In this document: positions 17,074 to 26,075 of the stretch, in pieces
How positions within the stretch are numbered: position 1 is the first letter of the stretch
Layout of the letters: every line of letters begins with the position of its first letter
Notes under the pieces: model-generated
Databases searched by the model: none
Seen by the model: only the letters and a program-made list of their open reading frames with translations
What the model was told of the DNA's origin: nothing
Made by a program: the position numbers and the translations under genes
From: Streptomyces violaceusniger Tu 4113
GTDB lineage: Bacteria; Actinomycetota; Actinomycetes; Streptomycetales; Streptomycetaceae
Reading direction: 5' to 3'
Assembly: GCF_000147815.2 (NCBI RefSeq)
Contig: NC_015957.1
Coordinates: forward strand, 2,170,001-2,234,000
Length of the DNA stretch: 64,000 nucleotides

Positions 17074-18296
17074 CCTCCGCGCCGGCCTCGCTCGGCCTCG
17101 GTCTGGTCGGGTGCGGCGGCTTCGGGGCGTATGTCCTGGACGCCGTGGCCGACCTGCCCGGGCTACGCCCGGCCGCCGTCGCCGACCCCGACCCGGTACG
17201 GGCGAGGGCGCTCGGCGAACGGCACGGCGTCCCCGCGCTCGGCTCCCTGGAGGAACTGCTGGAGCGCGAGGACGTGGCGGCTGTCGCCATCGCCACACCG
17301 CCGGCCGCGCACGCCGCCATGGCCACGGCCGCGCTGCGCGCCGGCCGTCACGTGCTCTGCGAGAAACCACTCGCCACCACGGCGCGGGACGCCGATGCCG
17401 TGGTCCGCGAGGCCGAGCGCGCGGGCCGGGCCCTCGTCGTCGACCACGTGCTGCGCTACAACCCGCTGCTGCGGGCCGTCGAACGGCTCACCGCCCAAGG
17501 ACTGCTCGCGCCCCCGCGCCGGTTCCTGTTCGAGAACGACGCCTCCGACCAGGACCTCGGCCCCGATCACTGGTTCTGGGACCGTGCACACAGCGGCGGC
17601 ATCTTCGTCGAGCACGGCGTGCACTTCTTCGACGCGGCCCGTGCCCTGCTGGGCTCCGACCCGCTCAGCGTGCGCGCGACCGCCGTCCGAAGGCCCGGCG
17701 GACCGGTCGACATGGTCAGCGCCGATGTCCTCCACCCGGGCGGCGTCCTCGCCTCCCACCTCCACTCCTTCACTCACGCACACCGCTGCGAACGCCAGCT
17801 CATGCGCCTGGACCACGGGTTCGCCGAAACCAGGATCGACGGCTGGATCCCGGTGCGCGCCGAGATCTCGGCGTGGACCGACGAGGACGGTGCCGAGGTC
17901 TGGGAGCGACTGCCCGCGCGGGCCGCCGCGTTGCTGCACGTGGCAGGGTTCCGCCCGCACGGTGGCGAGCGCGTCTCGGTCGTCGTCGAACGCGATGCGG
18001 GCGCCTCCGGTCCGGTGCGCGGGCGCGGAGAGCAACGCGTCGTACCGCACCATGTCCGCGCCGTGCTCGACCTCGGCGGCGAGGCACGCAAGCCGTACGT
18101 CTACCGCGAAAGCGTCCGCGCCGCCGTCGCCGACCTGGTCCGCGTCGCCCGCGACGGCGGCACACCCGTCGCCGACGCGCTCGCCGGTCTCAGCGCCGTC
18201 GCCGTCGCCGAGGCCGCCACGCTGGCCGCCGACACCGGCACCGAACAGCCCGTACCCGGCCCCGGCGCCGGACTGCATGTCCGGGAGCCCTCATGA
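17070..18296 (+). CDS. Gfo/Idh/MocA-family oxidoreductase
   Basis: A 408-residue NAD(P)-dependent enzyme. The Rossmann fold begins with LGLVGCGGFGAYV (about 9-21), and the family motif EKP is at 98-100 (LCEKPLATT), followed by DHVLRYNPLL and a substrate-binding half. It overlaps both neighbours by 4 bases. Members oxidise or epimerise sugars and cyclitols, or act as NAD-dependent glycosidases. Placement between a GH130 and a GH13 enzyme implies action on a sugar released from, or still part of, the imported glycoside. Slightly long for the family (usually 330-390). Confidence 0.85.
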   Translation: MTSAPASLGLGLVGCGGFGAYVLDAVADLPGLRPAAVADPDPVRARALGERHGVPALGSLEELLEREDVAAVAIATPPAAHAAMATAALRAGRHVLCEKPLATTARDADAVVREAERAGRALVVDHVLRYNPLLRAVERLTAQGLLAPPRRFLFENDASDQDLGPDHWFWDRAHSGGIFVEHGVHFFDAARALLGSDPLSVRATAVRRPGGPVDMVSADVLHPGGVLASHLHSFTHAHRCERQLMRLDHGFAETRIDGWIPVRAEISAWTDEDGAEVWERLPARAAALLHVAGFRPHGGERVSVVVERDAGASGPVRGRGEQRVVPHHVRAVLDLGGEARKPYVYRESVRAAVADLVRVARDGGTPVADALAGLSAVAVAEAATLAADTGTEQPVPGPGAGLHVREPS

Positions 18297-19906
18297 GCTG
18301 GTGGCAGGACACCGTCTGCTACGAGTTGTACCCGCGCGCCTTCGCCGACTCGGACGACGACGGGACCGGCGACCTCGCCGGGGCGGCCGCGCGGCTCGGC
18401 CATATCGCGGAACTGGGCGCGGACGCCGTGTGGATCACGCCGTTCTACCCGTCACCGCTCGTCGACGGCGGATACGACATCGCCGACCACACCGGCGTCG
18501 CCGCGGACCTCGGTACCCCCGAGGACTTCGACCGGCTCACCGACCGCGCCCACGAACTGGGTCTGAAGCTCATTGTCGACCTCGTGCCGAACCACACCTC
18601 CGACCAGCACCCCTGGTTCCAGGAGGCGCTGGCGGCAGGACCCGGCTCCGCCGCGCGCGGACGCTACCTGTTCCGCGCCGGACGCGGCCGGTCCGGTGCG
18701 CTCCCGCCCAATGACTGGCAGTCGGCCTTCGGCGGACCCGCCTGGACCCGGGTGGGCGACGGCGAGTGGTACTGCCACCTGCACGCTCCCCAACAGCCCG
18801 ACCTCAACTGGCGTGACCCAGGGGTTCGTTCCGCCTTCACCGACATTCTGCGGTACTGGCTGGACCGAGGCGTGGACGGCTTCCGCGTCGACGTGGCGCA
18901 CGCCTTGTTCAAGGCCGAGGGCCTGCCCGACGCCGGACCCGGACAGCACCGGGACCCGCTGCGCAACCATCTCATGCCGTACTACGACCAGGACGAACTG
19001 CACCCCCTGTACCGCGAGTGGCGTGCCCTGCTGGACACCCACCCGGCGCCGCCCGGCGCGGTACCGCCGCACGACAGGGTGATGGTCGCCGAGTCCGCCG
19101 TGTTCGATCCCGACAGGCTGGCCCGCTACATCCGGCCCGGCGAGATGCACCAGGCTTTCAACTTCGCCTTCCTGGAAGCCGCCTGGGATCCGGCGGAGCT
19201 GCGCCGCGTCATCGACGCCTCGCTGTCCGCCCCCGGCGGCGGATCGGTCACCTGGCTGCTCTCCAGCCACGACGCGGTTCGACCGGTGACCCGCCTCGGC
19301 TCCCTGGGCCGCGCCCGCGCGGCGGCCCTGCTCATGCTCGCGCTGCCCGGCTCCGCCTACCTCTACCAGGGCGAGGAACTCGGCCTGCCGCAGGCCGTCG
19401 TCCCCGACGACCGCATCCGCGACCCGCTGTGGGAACGCTCCGGACACACCGAGCGGGGCCGCGACGGCTCCCGCGTACCGCTGCCCTGGTCCGGCGACCG
19501 AGCCCCGTACGGCTTCACCACCGCCGGCGCCGAACACACCTGGTTGCCGCAGCCGGACGACTGGGCACGGTACACCGTGGCCGCCCAGGAACAGGACCCC
19601 GCCTCGACGCTCGCCCTGTACCGCACCGCCCTCCGGCTGCGCCGCGCCCACCCCGCGCCCGAGCCGACGGCCCCGCCCCACTGGTACTCGGCAGTCGGCG
19701 ATCCGCACCTCGCCTTCCGGCGTGGCGCACTCGCCTGCGTCGTCAACCTCGGGAACCGATCGCTGTCCTGGGCCGCGCTCGGCGTACCGGGCCGTCCCGT
19801 ACTGGCCAGCGGCCCCCTCGACGGCCACGCGCTCCCGCCCGACACCGCCCTGTGGCTCCTCGACACCGCCGTTCCACGGCACCACGAAGATGGCCGTGCC
19901 CGCTGA
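18293..19906 (+). CDS. GH13 alpha-glucosidase-type enzyme, intracellular
   Basis: A 537-residue alpha-amylase-superfamily protein without a signal peptide. GH13 regions are clear: DLVPNHTSDQHPWF, GFRVDVAHAL with nucleophile Asp200, acid/base Glu267 in MVAESAVF, and SSHDAVR with His326-Asp327. Like other actinobacterial oligo-1,6-glucosidase/alpha-glucosidase relatives it starts WWQDTVCYELYPRAFADS. The last region is SSHD rather than the usual NHD. It ends the operon, and a hairpin at 20059-20073 follows. Likely hydrolyses an alpha-glucosidic bond in the same imported oligosaccharide. Confidence 0.9.
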   Translation: MSWWQDTVCYELYPRAFADSDDDGTGDLAGAAARLGHIAELGADAVWITPFYPSPLVDGGYDIADHTGVAADLGTPEDFDRLTDRAHELGLKLIVDLVPNHTSDQHPWFQEALAAGPGSAARGRYLFRAGRGRSGALPPNDWQSAFGGPAWTRVGDGEWYCHLHAPQQPDLNWRDPGVRSAFTDILRYWLDRGVDGFRVDVAHALFKAEGLPDAGPGQHRDPLRNHLMPYYDQDELHPLYREWRALLDTHPAPPGAVPPHDRVMVAESAVFDPDRLARYIRPGEMHQAFNFAFLEAAWDPAELRRVIDASLSAPGGGSVTWLLSSHDAVRPVTRLGSLGRARAAALLMLALPGSAYLYQGEELGLPQAVVPDDRIRDPLWERSGHTERGRDGSRVPLPWSGDRAPYGFTTAGAEHTWLPQPDDWARYTVAAQEQDPASTLALYRTALRLRRAHPAPEPTAPPHWYSAVGDPHLAFRRGALACVVNLGNRSLSWAALGVPGRPVLASGPLDGHALPPDTALWLLDTAVPRHHEDGRAR

Positions 19907-20223
19907 CCCCGCGTCGCGCACCGCCCTGTCCGCACTCGTGACGGCCCTACGGGGTGCGCGGCACCGTTCACACGCCCACCGTCGGCCGGGTCTCGTCGCC
20001 GGAGGCCGGCTCACCCCTCGGTCGGGACGCTCGTGCGACGCTCCGAGGTCCGGACAGCTGGCCCGAAGGGCCAAGAGATACCATCTGACCTGCTGTTTCT
20101 TCCACTCGTGCTGCATGCGGCGGGTTTTCGGTGACGCACCGCGTGGAGTGCGTGGCGGTGCTGGAGCCCACGCGCGAGGGGCGCTGAGGCGGGAGGCCCC
20201 GGCCTCGGCGCGCCCGCGCGGCA
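19907..20223. other. Convergent intergenic region, no gene seen
   Basis: Lies between the end of the sugar operon (+) and the end of a membrane protein gene (-). Apart from the hairpin at 20059-20073 I see no structure. Short frames here have no family resemblance. Confidence 0.5.
20059..20073. terminator. Hairpin between convergent genes
   Basis: TGGCCC-GAA-GGGCCA, a perfect 6-bp stem with a 3-base loop, 153 bases after the GH13 stop and 151 bases beyond the stop of the opposing gene. No T-run, as usual in Streptomyces. Confidence 0.4.
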
Positions 20224-21165
20224 TCAGCCGAGCGGGGCGGCGGCCACTTCCGGGCCGGTCCGGGACGGGCCCCGGGTGAGCGTCCACATCATGGCGCCGC
20301 CCGCCACGACGGCGCACAGGTGCAGGGCGATCGCGAGGCCCAGCCGCTCGGGGAGCACGACGTCCGGGGGCGCCGCGAGCGCGACGTACAGCGTGAGGGG
20401 CAGCTTCCAGCCGCTCCACGCGAACAGCGAGCCCGAGCCGAGCCAGCCGAGGACCGACGGCAGCCAGCGGGGGAGCCGTCCGGGTCCTTCGCGGCCCGGT
20501 CGTGCCACCGCGAACGCGGCGACCAGCGCCCATGTGCCGCAGATGCCGCACAGCAGGTGCCAGGTGGCGCGGCCCTCGTCGGGGTGGGCGAGCCCGGCGG
20601 TGCCACCCGCCGCCCAGTACAGCCACATCAGCCCGACGGCGGCACCGAGGGCCGCGGCCGCCCGGCCGAGCGGTGAGGGCCCGCCGCCCCGGCCGGTGAA
20701 CGCCTCCGGCCAGCGCCTGCGCAGATAGGCGGGGAGCGCGAGGGTGAGGCCCAGGCCCATGCCGATGAAGCCGAACTGGATCAGCGCCGCCTCCCAGCCG
20801 GGCATCTTCGGGTCGCTGTCGCCCCCGGAGGTGTCCGGCTCCGACAGCAGCGAGTCGACCAGCGCGTACGGCAGCATCGACACCAGGAACCCCGCGCCGA
20901 CCCAGGCGCAGAGCACCACCGGCACCCCGGGCAGCCGCATCCCCCACGGCCGGGCCAGCGCCAGCCCGAGAGCGATCCCGACGGCCGCCATGCCGACCGT
21001 CACGGTGTTGAGCACCACCCACTCGGCGAGCCCGAACCCGGCCCCGACCGGCGCCAGTCCGAGCAGCGAGCCGACCACCCACGACACCTTGATCACGGTA
21101 TACGGGGCCATGGCGGCGGCGCCCCCGTACGCGGCCAGCCGCCCTACCCGGTCCCACCGGTCCAT
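20224..21165 (-). CDS. Multi-pass membrane protein of unknown function
   Basis: A 313-residue protein with about eight hydrophobic helices (APYTVIKVSWVVGSLLGL, VVLNTVTVGMAAVGIALGL, VVLCAWVGAGFLVSML, IQFGFIGMGLGLTLAL, and others) joined by short polar loops. A Lys within the first helix and Trp-rich loops are conserved-looking, but I do not recognise the family. The ATG at 21165 follows AGGGCAGC. It lies downstream of the MMPL gene but is separated from it by a strong hairpin (21241-21275), so it is probably transcribed on its own. Confidence 0.8.
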   Translation of the reverse strand: MDRWDRVGRLAAYGGAAAMAPYTVIKVSWVVGSLLGLAPVGAGFGLAEWVVLNTVTVGMAAVGIALGLALARPWGMRLPGVPVVLCAWVGAGFLVSMLPYALVDSLLSEPDTSGGDSDPKMPGWEAALIQFGFIGMGLGLTLALPAYLRRRWPEAFTGRGGGPSPLGRAAAALGAAVGLMWLYWAAGGTAGLAHPDEGRATWHLLCGICGTWALVAAFAVARPGREGPGRLPRWLPSVLGWLGSGSLFAWSGWKLPLTLYVALAAPPDVVLPERLGLAIALHLCAVVAGGAMMWTLTRGPSRTGPEVAAAPLG

Positions 21166-21240
21166 CGAGCTGCCCTTCTGCGCGCTGCGATCAGCTTCTT
21201 CGGTGCGTCGCGCTCGGCGTCGGGGACCGCCTCTCGCACC

Positions 21241-21275
21241 GGTGGCCCTCCGCGACGATGTCGCGAAGGGCCACC
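21241..21275. terminator. Terminator of the MMPL transporter gene
   Basis: A long inverted repeat, 21241-21256 against 21260-21275 (GGTGGCCCTcCGCGAC / GTCGCGaAGGGCCACC), 16 bp with one mismatch and a GAT loop. It lies 32 bases after the MMPL stop in its direction of transcription. Confidence 0.75.
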
Positions 21276-21306
21276 GCGCCGTTCGGGTGTCCGAGGGAGC
21301 GTCAGA

Positions 21307-23472
21307 TCACACCCGTACGGTCTCGCCCGCCGCATCGGGCTCCTCGGCCCGCCCGGGGCCAACGGCGCCGGACGTGTCGGGGGAGTCGTGGCGGTGGTTG
21401 GGCCACCACGCCTTGGAGCCGAGCATCGCGGTCACCGTCGGCACCAGCAGCAGCGCCATGATGAACGCGGTGAGCAGGATGCCGAAGGCCACGGCGAAGC
21501 CCATCTGCTGGAGCATGCTGTTGCTGGCCAGCATCAGCACACCGAAGGTGCCCGCCAGGATGATGGCGGCCGAACCGATCGTCGGCGCCGACTGGGCCAC
21601 CGCGAGCCGGGCCGCCTCGGCCGGCGTCTTGCCCTTTCTGACCTCTTCCCGCAGCCGGGCCACCATGAGGATGTTGTAGTCCGTGCCGATCGCCACCACG
21701 AACAGATAGACGATGATCGGCAGCATGAAGAGCAGGCCGTTCTCGCCCCGGACGTTCTGGAACAGCCAGACCGTGGAACCCAGGGTCGCGGCGAAGCCGA
21801 GGCCGACGGCGAGCATCAGATACAGCGGCGCCACCACGCTGCGCAGCAGCAGGCCGAGGATCAGCATGATGGCCAGGCCCGCGACCGGGAACACCAGCCG
21901 GTAGTCGTGGTTGACCGCGTCCTCGATGTCGGCCAGCACCGCGGTGGACCCGCCCACCAGGGCCTTGGTGCCCTCGGGCGTGGAGCCGTGCGCGGTGTCC
22001 CGCAGCTCCCCGGCGACCAGCTCGATGGCCTTCTCGGAGGCGGGCCGGTACTTGAGCACCACGCTGAACTGGGCCACGTCGCCCTTGGGGTTGAGCACGG
22101 CGGGGGAGACCTCGCCGACGCCCTCGACCGCCGTCAGCTTCTGCCGGAACCCGGTCAGCGCCGCGGGGTCCAGCTTGTCGCCGTTCGACTGGACGTACAC
22201 CAGGCTCGGGTCGGACTCGCCGGCCGAGAAGCTCTTCTGCAGCTCCGCCATGGCCTGGACGGACTCCAGGTCCTTGGGGAGCGAACTCTCGGTGTCGAAC
22301 TCGGCCTTGAAGCCGAGCGCGCCCACCGCGAGGGCCGCCAGCACACCGGCGGACACCGCGGCGATCAGCCCGGGACGGCGCGACACCAGGGAGCCGACGC
22401 CGTTGGCGAGCCGGTTGCGGGGAGCCTTCTTCCACGCCTTGGACGGCCAGAACGCCTTCGTTCCCAGCAGCGAGAACACCGCCGGCACCAGAGTGAGGGC
22501 CGCGACCAGCGTCACCGCGACGGAGATCGCCAGCGAGGGCCCCATGGCGCGCATGCTGCCCATCGTCGACAGCACCAGGGCGAGGAAGGCCACGATGACC
22601 GCACCGGCCGCCGAGGCGATGGTTTCGCCGACCCGGGTGACCGCGTCGACCAGGGCCTCCTTGGGCTGCTGGCCCTGGCGGAGGTGTTCGCGGTAGCGGA
22701 ACAGCAGGAACAGCATGTAGTCCGTGCCGACGCCGAACAGCACCACGATCAGGATCGCGGACACGCTGCTGTCGGCCTCGAGCCCGAACCAGTCGCTGGC
22801 GGTGGCGATCAGACCCTGGGCCATGATGAACATCACCAGGATCATCAACACGGGCATCAGCGCGATGAGCGGACTGCGGAAGATGGCGCCGAGCAGCACG
22901 ATGATCAGGACCAGGGTGGCCATCATGATCATGGCGTCGGTGTCACCCGAGGACTGGGTGGCATCGAGGGCGGAAGCCGCCGGACCGGTGACGTCGACCT
23001 TGAGCGAGGTGCCCTTCAGCAGCTTGTCGCGGTCCGCGCGCAGGTCCTTGATCGACTGCTGGGTGTCCTCGTTGTAGATGTCCTTCTTGGTCAAGTACAC
23101 GTTGGCCAGCGCCAGCTTGCCGTCCTTGGAGACGGCCTCGGGTGTGGTCACCACGGACTTGAAGGTCTTGTACTTCTCGTCCTGGAACCCCGCGGTCGCC
23201 TTGGTGACGGCGGCCTTGTCGGCATCGGAGAGCTTTCCGCCGTCCGACCGCTGGTAGACCAGGATGGCGGCGGCGCTCTCGTGCTGCGGGAACGCCTGCT
23301 CCTGGAGCTTGGTCACCCGCACCGATTCGTAGTGCGACGGCAGGAAATCGGCCTGGTCGGTGCTGGACTTCAGCGGTGGGGCCAGGATGGCCAGGCCGAC
23401 CGCCGCGATGACCCACAACGCGACGACCAGCCATGGACGGTGGACGGAAAACCGTCCTATTCGCCCGAACAT
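21307..23472 (-). CDS. MMPL-family RND-type transporter
   Basis: A 721-residue exporter with the two-fold MMPL layout: helix 1 near the N-terminus (HRPWLVVALWVIAAVGLAIL), a large extracytoplasmic domain, five helices, then the same again. The paired Asp-Tyr motifs of the proton relay are present in both halves (GTDYMLFLLFRYRE and GTDYNILMVARLREE). Actinobacterial MMPL proteins export lipids, siderophores or polyketide-like compounds; the cargo here is unknown. The gene stands alone with its own terminator. Confidence 0.93.
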   Translation of the reverse strand: MFGRIGRFSVHRPWLVVALWVIAAVGLAILAPPLKSSTDQADFLPSHYESVRVTKLQEQAFPQHESAAAILVYQRSDGGKLSDADKAAVTKATAGFQDEKYKTFKSVVTTPEAVSKDGKLALANVYLTKKDIYNEDTQQSIKDLRADRDKLLKGTSLKVDVTGPAASALDATQSSGDTDAMIMMATLVLIIVLLGAIFRSPLIALMPVLMILVMFIMAQGLIATASDWFGLEADSSVSAILIVVLFGVGTDYMLFLLFRYREHLRQGQQPKEALVDAVTRVGETIASAAGAVIVAFLALVLSTMGSMRAMGPSLAISVAVTLVAALTLVPAVFSLLGTKAFWPSKAWKKAPRNRLANGVGSLVSRRPGLIAAVSAGVLAALAVGALGFKAEFDTESSLPKDLESVQAMAELQKSFSAGESDPSLVYVQSNGDKLDPAALTGFRQKLTAVEGVGEVSPAVLNPKGDVAQFSVVLKYRPASEKAIELVAGELRDTAHGSTPEGTKALVGGSTAVLADIEDAVNHDYRLVFPVAGLAIMLILGLLLRSVVAPLYLMLAVGLGFAATLGSTVWLFQNVRGENGLLFMLPIIVYLFVVAIGTDYNILMVARLREEVRKGKTPAEAARLAVAQSAPTIGSAAIILAGTFGVLMLASNSMLQQMGFAVAFGILLTAFIMALLLVPTVTAMLGSKAWWPNHRHDSPDTSGAVGPGRAEEPDAAGETVRV

Positions 23473-23842
23473 GACGCTCCTTAGGGATTTAAGGTTCCAG
23501 TAAAGGGCACGCTAGGACAGCTGTTCCGGCCGCACCATGGGTCCCCGTGGAAATCGACCTGGGGGCTGAGGGCGGCTCCGCCAAAGGGTTTAGGGGAGCG
23601 GCCCGAGTATCAGCATCCGTGCTGATGGCACCTCTCGAGCCCCGGGCTGACGGCCACCGTACGAGTCTCCGGTGTCGGTGTGCGGTCGAGCCGTGAAGTG
23701 GTGCGGACTGACATGTTGCTGACAAAATTGGGGTGTGTGGCGGCCCGCCGCGGGCACCCCGCCTCCCGCGCCGTCCGCTTCCTGACAAGCCACCCGCCGC
23801 GCCTCGCCGAGGCACCCTGCTACGGCTCGTCGAGGCGCCCCG
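23473..23842. other. Upstream region of the MMPL gene, no gene seen
   Basis: 370 bases between two minus-strand genes. It must hold the MMPL promoter. A relatively AT-rich patch at about 23700-23735 is the best location for it, but I cannot assign boxes with confidence. Confidence 0.4.
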
Positions 23843-24376
23843 CTACGGCTCGTGGAGGGCCGTCTTCGCGGCCTCGACGAAGTCCGTAAGGGCCTGCCAG
23901 AACGGGCGGAAGGCGTCGTGGAAGCGCTGCGGCCCCTCCGGCTCGCCGGAGCGCATCGCGCCCAGGGCGCGGTGGAACGGGCCGGTGGCCTTCTGCAGCG
24001 CGTTCGCGGCGGTGGCCGCGGCGGCCGGGCCCTCCAGCTCGACCACGCGCACACAGCGGCGCAGCTTGCCGTACTCGTCGCGTTCGCGCTCGGCCAATTC
24101 GTCCAACTCGTCCACGAGGGCGGGGCGGCGCCCCGCCTCGGCGGCTCGCTGGACGGCGGCGATCTCCCAGTACAACTCGCCGATGCTGTGGGTCTGTTCG
24201 ATCAGATCGAGATACGCGCCGCGCCTGCTGTCGCGCAGCCGCTCCGCGCGCTGGGCGAGCACCGCGGTGTCCGCCTGGATCCGGGCGGCCCGGGTGTTGC
24301 CGCGGCTGGTGACCCAACTGGCCAGGACGGCGGTGCCGCCGGTGAGGGCCGCGATCCAGAACGTGCTGTCAGTCAT
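23843..24376 (-). CDS. Small membrane-anchored coiled-coil protein of unknown function
   Basis: A 177-residue protein: one N-terminal membrane helix (STFWIAALTGGTAVLASWVTS) followed by a charged helical region (TRAARIQADTAVLAQRAERLRDSRRGAYLDLIEQ) and further amphipathic helices to the end. Proteins of this shape are common and uncharacterised in Streptomyces. It is divergent from the ATPase gene that starts at 24512; the 135-base gap between them should contain both promoters. Confidence 0.75.
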   Translation of the reverse strand: MTDSTFWIAALTGGTAVLASWVTSRGNTRAARIQADTAVLAQRAERLRDSRRGAYLDLIEQTHSIGELYWEIAAVQRAAEAGRRPALVDELDELAERERDEYGKLRRCVRVVELEGPAAAATAANALQKATGPFHRALGAMRSGEPEGPQRFHDAFRPFWQALTDFVEAAKTALHEP

Positions 24377-24511
24377 GGCCCCCCCATCCCGTCCTCAACT
24401 CCCCGATCTCTGGCCATCCGCCGCCCCTTGGTCATCATGGGCCACCGCGGGTATCCCCCGATGGTAGGAAGATACGGAAGGCGTAACGGTTCAGCGGTAT
24501 GTGCCAGAGAT

Positions 24512-25681
24512 ATGTTCCGGAGCATGAGCGCATCCGGGCTCCTGCCCGCCAGGACCGAACTGCGGCCCATCGTCTCCGAGTTGAGGCTGTCGGCCTTCAA
24601 GACCCACCGCCGCGCCGCCTTCTCGCTGGGCCCGCTGACCCTGATCTCCGGTCCGAGCGGCAGCGGTAAGTCCGGGGTGCTGGAGGCGTATGCGGCGCTC
24701 GCCCGGCTCGCGGGCGGCGCCCGGCTCGCGGAGGTGTTCCGCGACCCGGCCGCGTACATCCCGCGCCGGGCACGGCCGGACCGGCAGGGGCGGCGCGGGT
24801 TCCGTATCGGCTGCACCGTGGACGGCCCGGTCGGGCCCGTGCGGCTCGACGTCGCCGTACAGGCCGAGCCCGAACTGCGCATCGTGGGCGAGCGGATGAC
24901 GGGGGCGGGGGAGACGCTGCTGGAGACGGCGCTGCGCGACCCGGGGCGGCGCTGTGTCCAGGCCGCCTGGCATACGGCGGGCGCGGTCGCGGTGACCCGC
25001 GCCCCGCTGCCCGACGACCGGCTGGCGACCTCGCTGCTGCCGCTGCGGGTCGCGGGCACGACGGAGGGGCAGCGGCTCGCACTGGCCGCCGCCGAGCAGG
25101 TGGTCATCGCGCTGCGCTCGGTCTTCCCCTGCGATCCGCGGCCGGAGCGGATGCGGGCGCCGGCGGTGCCGAGGGACGGGCGGCTGCGCGGCTGCTGCGA
25201 GAACCTGGCGGCGGTGCTGCGGCGGACCAGCCGGGAGTGCGGTACGCGCCATGCGGCGCTGGTCGCGGCGGTCCGGGCGGGGTGCGTCGGGCCGGTGGAG
25301 GGCCTGGTCACCGAGGGGCATGCGGACGGGGTGGTGCGGGCCCTGGTCGAGCAGGGGGAGCTCGGCGCGATGCCCGTGGAGCGGCTGGGCGACGGCGAGT
25401 TGCGGTATCTCGCGCTCGCCCTCGTGCTGCTGACCGGGCCCGGTGTGCTGGCCGTGGACCCGGCGGCCGATGTGCTCCCCGCGCGGCAGGTGCTGACCGT
25501 GCTGGCCGACGGTTTCGACCGGTGTCTGGACCGGCGGCAGGCGCGGGAGCTCCTGGGGGTGGCGGCCCGGATGTGCGCACGGGGGCACATCCGGCTCGTC
25601 GGGACGGTGGGGGACGTGACGGGGGCGGTCGGGGACGCGCCCGTCACGATGGTAGACCTGGGGCGTGAGCGAGTCCTATGA
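24512..25681 (+). CDS. ATP-binding protein with ABC/AAA_21-like ATPase fold
   Basis: About 389 residues. The N-terminus resembles RecF/SMC-like and OLD-like ATPases: IVSELRLSAFKTHRRAAFSLGPLTLISGPSGSGKS, with a clear Walker A (GPSGSGKS). Near the C-terminus a signature-like LGDGELRYLALALVLL precedes a Walker-B-like GVLAVDPAADVL in which the catalytic Glu after Asp is Pro, so hydrolysis may be weak or use another residue. Start options are ATG 24512 and ATG 24524; neither has a strong ribosome-binding site. The last 17 bases overlap the MazG-like gene, implying coupled translation. Confidence 0.75.
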   Translation: MFRSMSASGLLPARTELRPIVSELRLSAFKTHRRAAFSLGPLTLISGPSGSGKSGVLEAYAALARLAGGARLAEVFRDPAAYIPRRARPDRQGRRGFRIGCTVDGPVGPVRLDVAVQAEPELRIVGERMTGAGETLLETALRDPGRRCVQAAWHTAGAVAVTRAPLPDDRLATSLLPLRVAGTTEGQRLALAAAEQVVIALRSVFPCDPRPERMRAPAVPRDGRLRGCCENLAAVLRRTSRECGTRHAALVAAVRAGCVGPVEGLVTEGHADGVVRALVEQGELGAMPVERLGDGELRYLALALVLLTGPGVLAVDPAADVLPARQVLTVLADGFDRCLDRRQARELLGVAARMCARGHIRLVGTVGDVTGAVGDAPVTMVDLGRERVL

Positions 25682-26075
25682 GAGCGAGCGACGAACCGAC
25701 GGACGAACCGACGGACGAACCGACGGACGAACCGACGGACGAACCGACGGCCTGGATGTGGCGGCGCTGCAGCGCAGGCTGGCCGCCTTCGCGGCGGCGC
25801 GCGACTGGCAGCAGTACCACACCCCCAAGAACCTCGCGGCGGCGCTGAGCGTCGAGGCGTCGGAGCTGGTGGAGATCTTCCAGTGGCTGACGCCGGAGCA
25901 GTCGGCGCGGGTGATGGAGGACGAGGGCAAGGCCGCCCGGGTCGAGGACGAGGTCGCCGATGTGCTGGCGTATCTGCTCCAGTTCTGCGAGGTGCTGGGG
26001 ATCGACGCGCTCGCGGCGCTCTCGGCGAAGATCGACCGGAACGAGGGGCGGTTTCCGGTGAGCGGAGGGCGCTGA
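25665..26075 (+). CDS. MazG-like nucleotide pyrophosphohydrolase (dCTPase type)
   Basis: A 136-residue protein starting at GTG 25665. The core from residue 31 matches the iMazG/DCTPP1 type: DVAALQRRLAAFAAARDW, YHTPKNLAAALSVEASELVEIFQWL, then EDEVADVLAYLLQF. The metal-binding set E67, E70, E96, D99 is present. Such enzymes cleave (often non-canonical) dNTPs to monophosphates. The N-terminus carries an unusual TDGR repeat (residues 11-29) from a 12-bp DNA repeat, probably a disordered tail. A later start is conceivable, but no better ribosome-binding site is seen. Confidence 0.85.
   Translation: MSESYESERRTDGRTDGRTDGRTDGRTDGLDVAALQRRLAAFAAARDWQQYHTPKNLAAALSVEASELVEIFQWLTPEQSARVMEDEGKAARVEDEVADVLAYLLQFCEVLGIDALAALSAKIDRNEGRFPVSGGR
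25691..25750. repeat. 12-bp tandem repeat inside the MazG-like gene
   Basis: Five exact copies of ACGAACCGACGG in a row, 60 bases. Read in the gene frame they give repeated T-D-G-R. The unit is a multiple of three, so copy number changes would alter tail length without breaking the frame. Confidence 0.97.

Noticed and set aside
21388..23484. A 698-codon plus-strand open frame opposite the MMPL gene
   Set aside because: Composition is Gly/His/Gln/Arg-rich nonsense, and the minus strand has clear MMPL motifs throughout.
23680..23889. Short plus-strand frame starting MRSSREVVRTDMLLTKLGC, considered as a Streptomyces leader peptide
   Set aside because: It lacks the conserved HVDLxRxASAxC-like core of known leader peptides and is not followed by a sulfur-metabolism gene on that strand.
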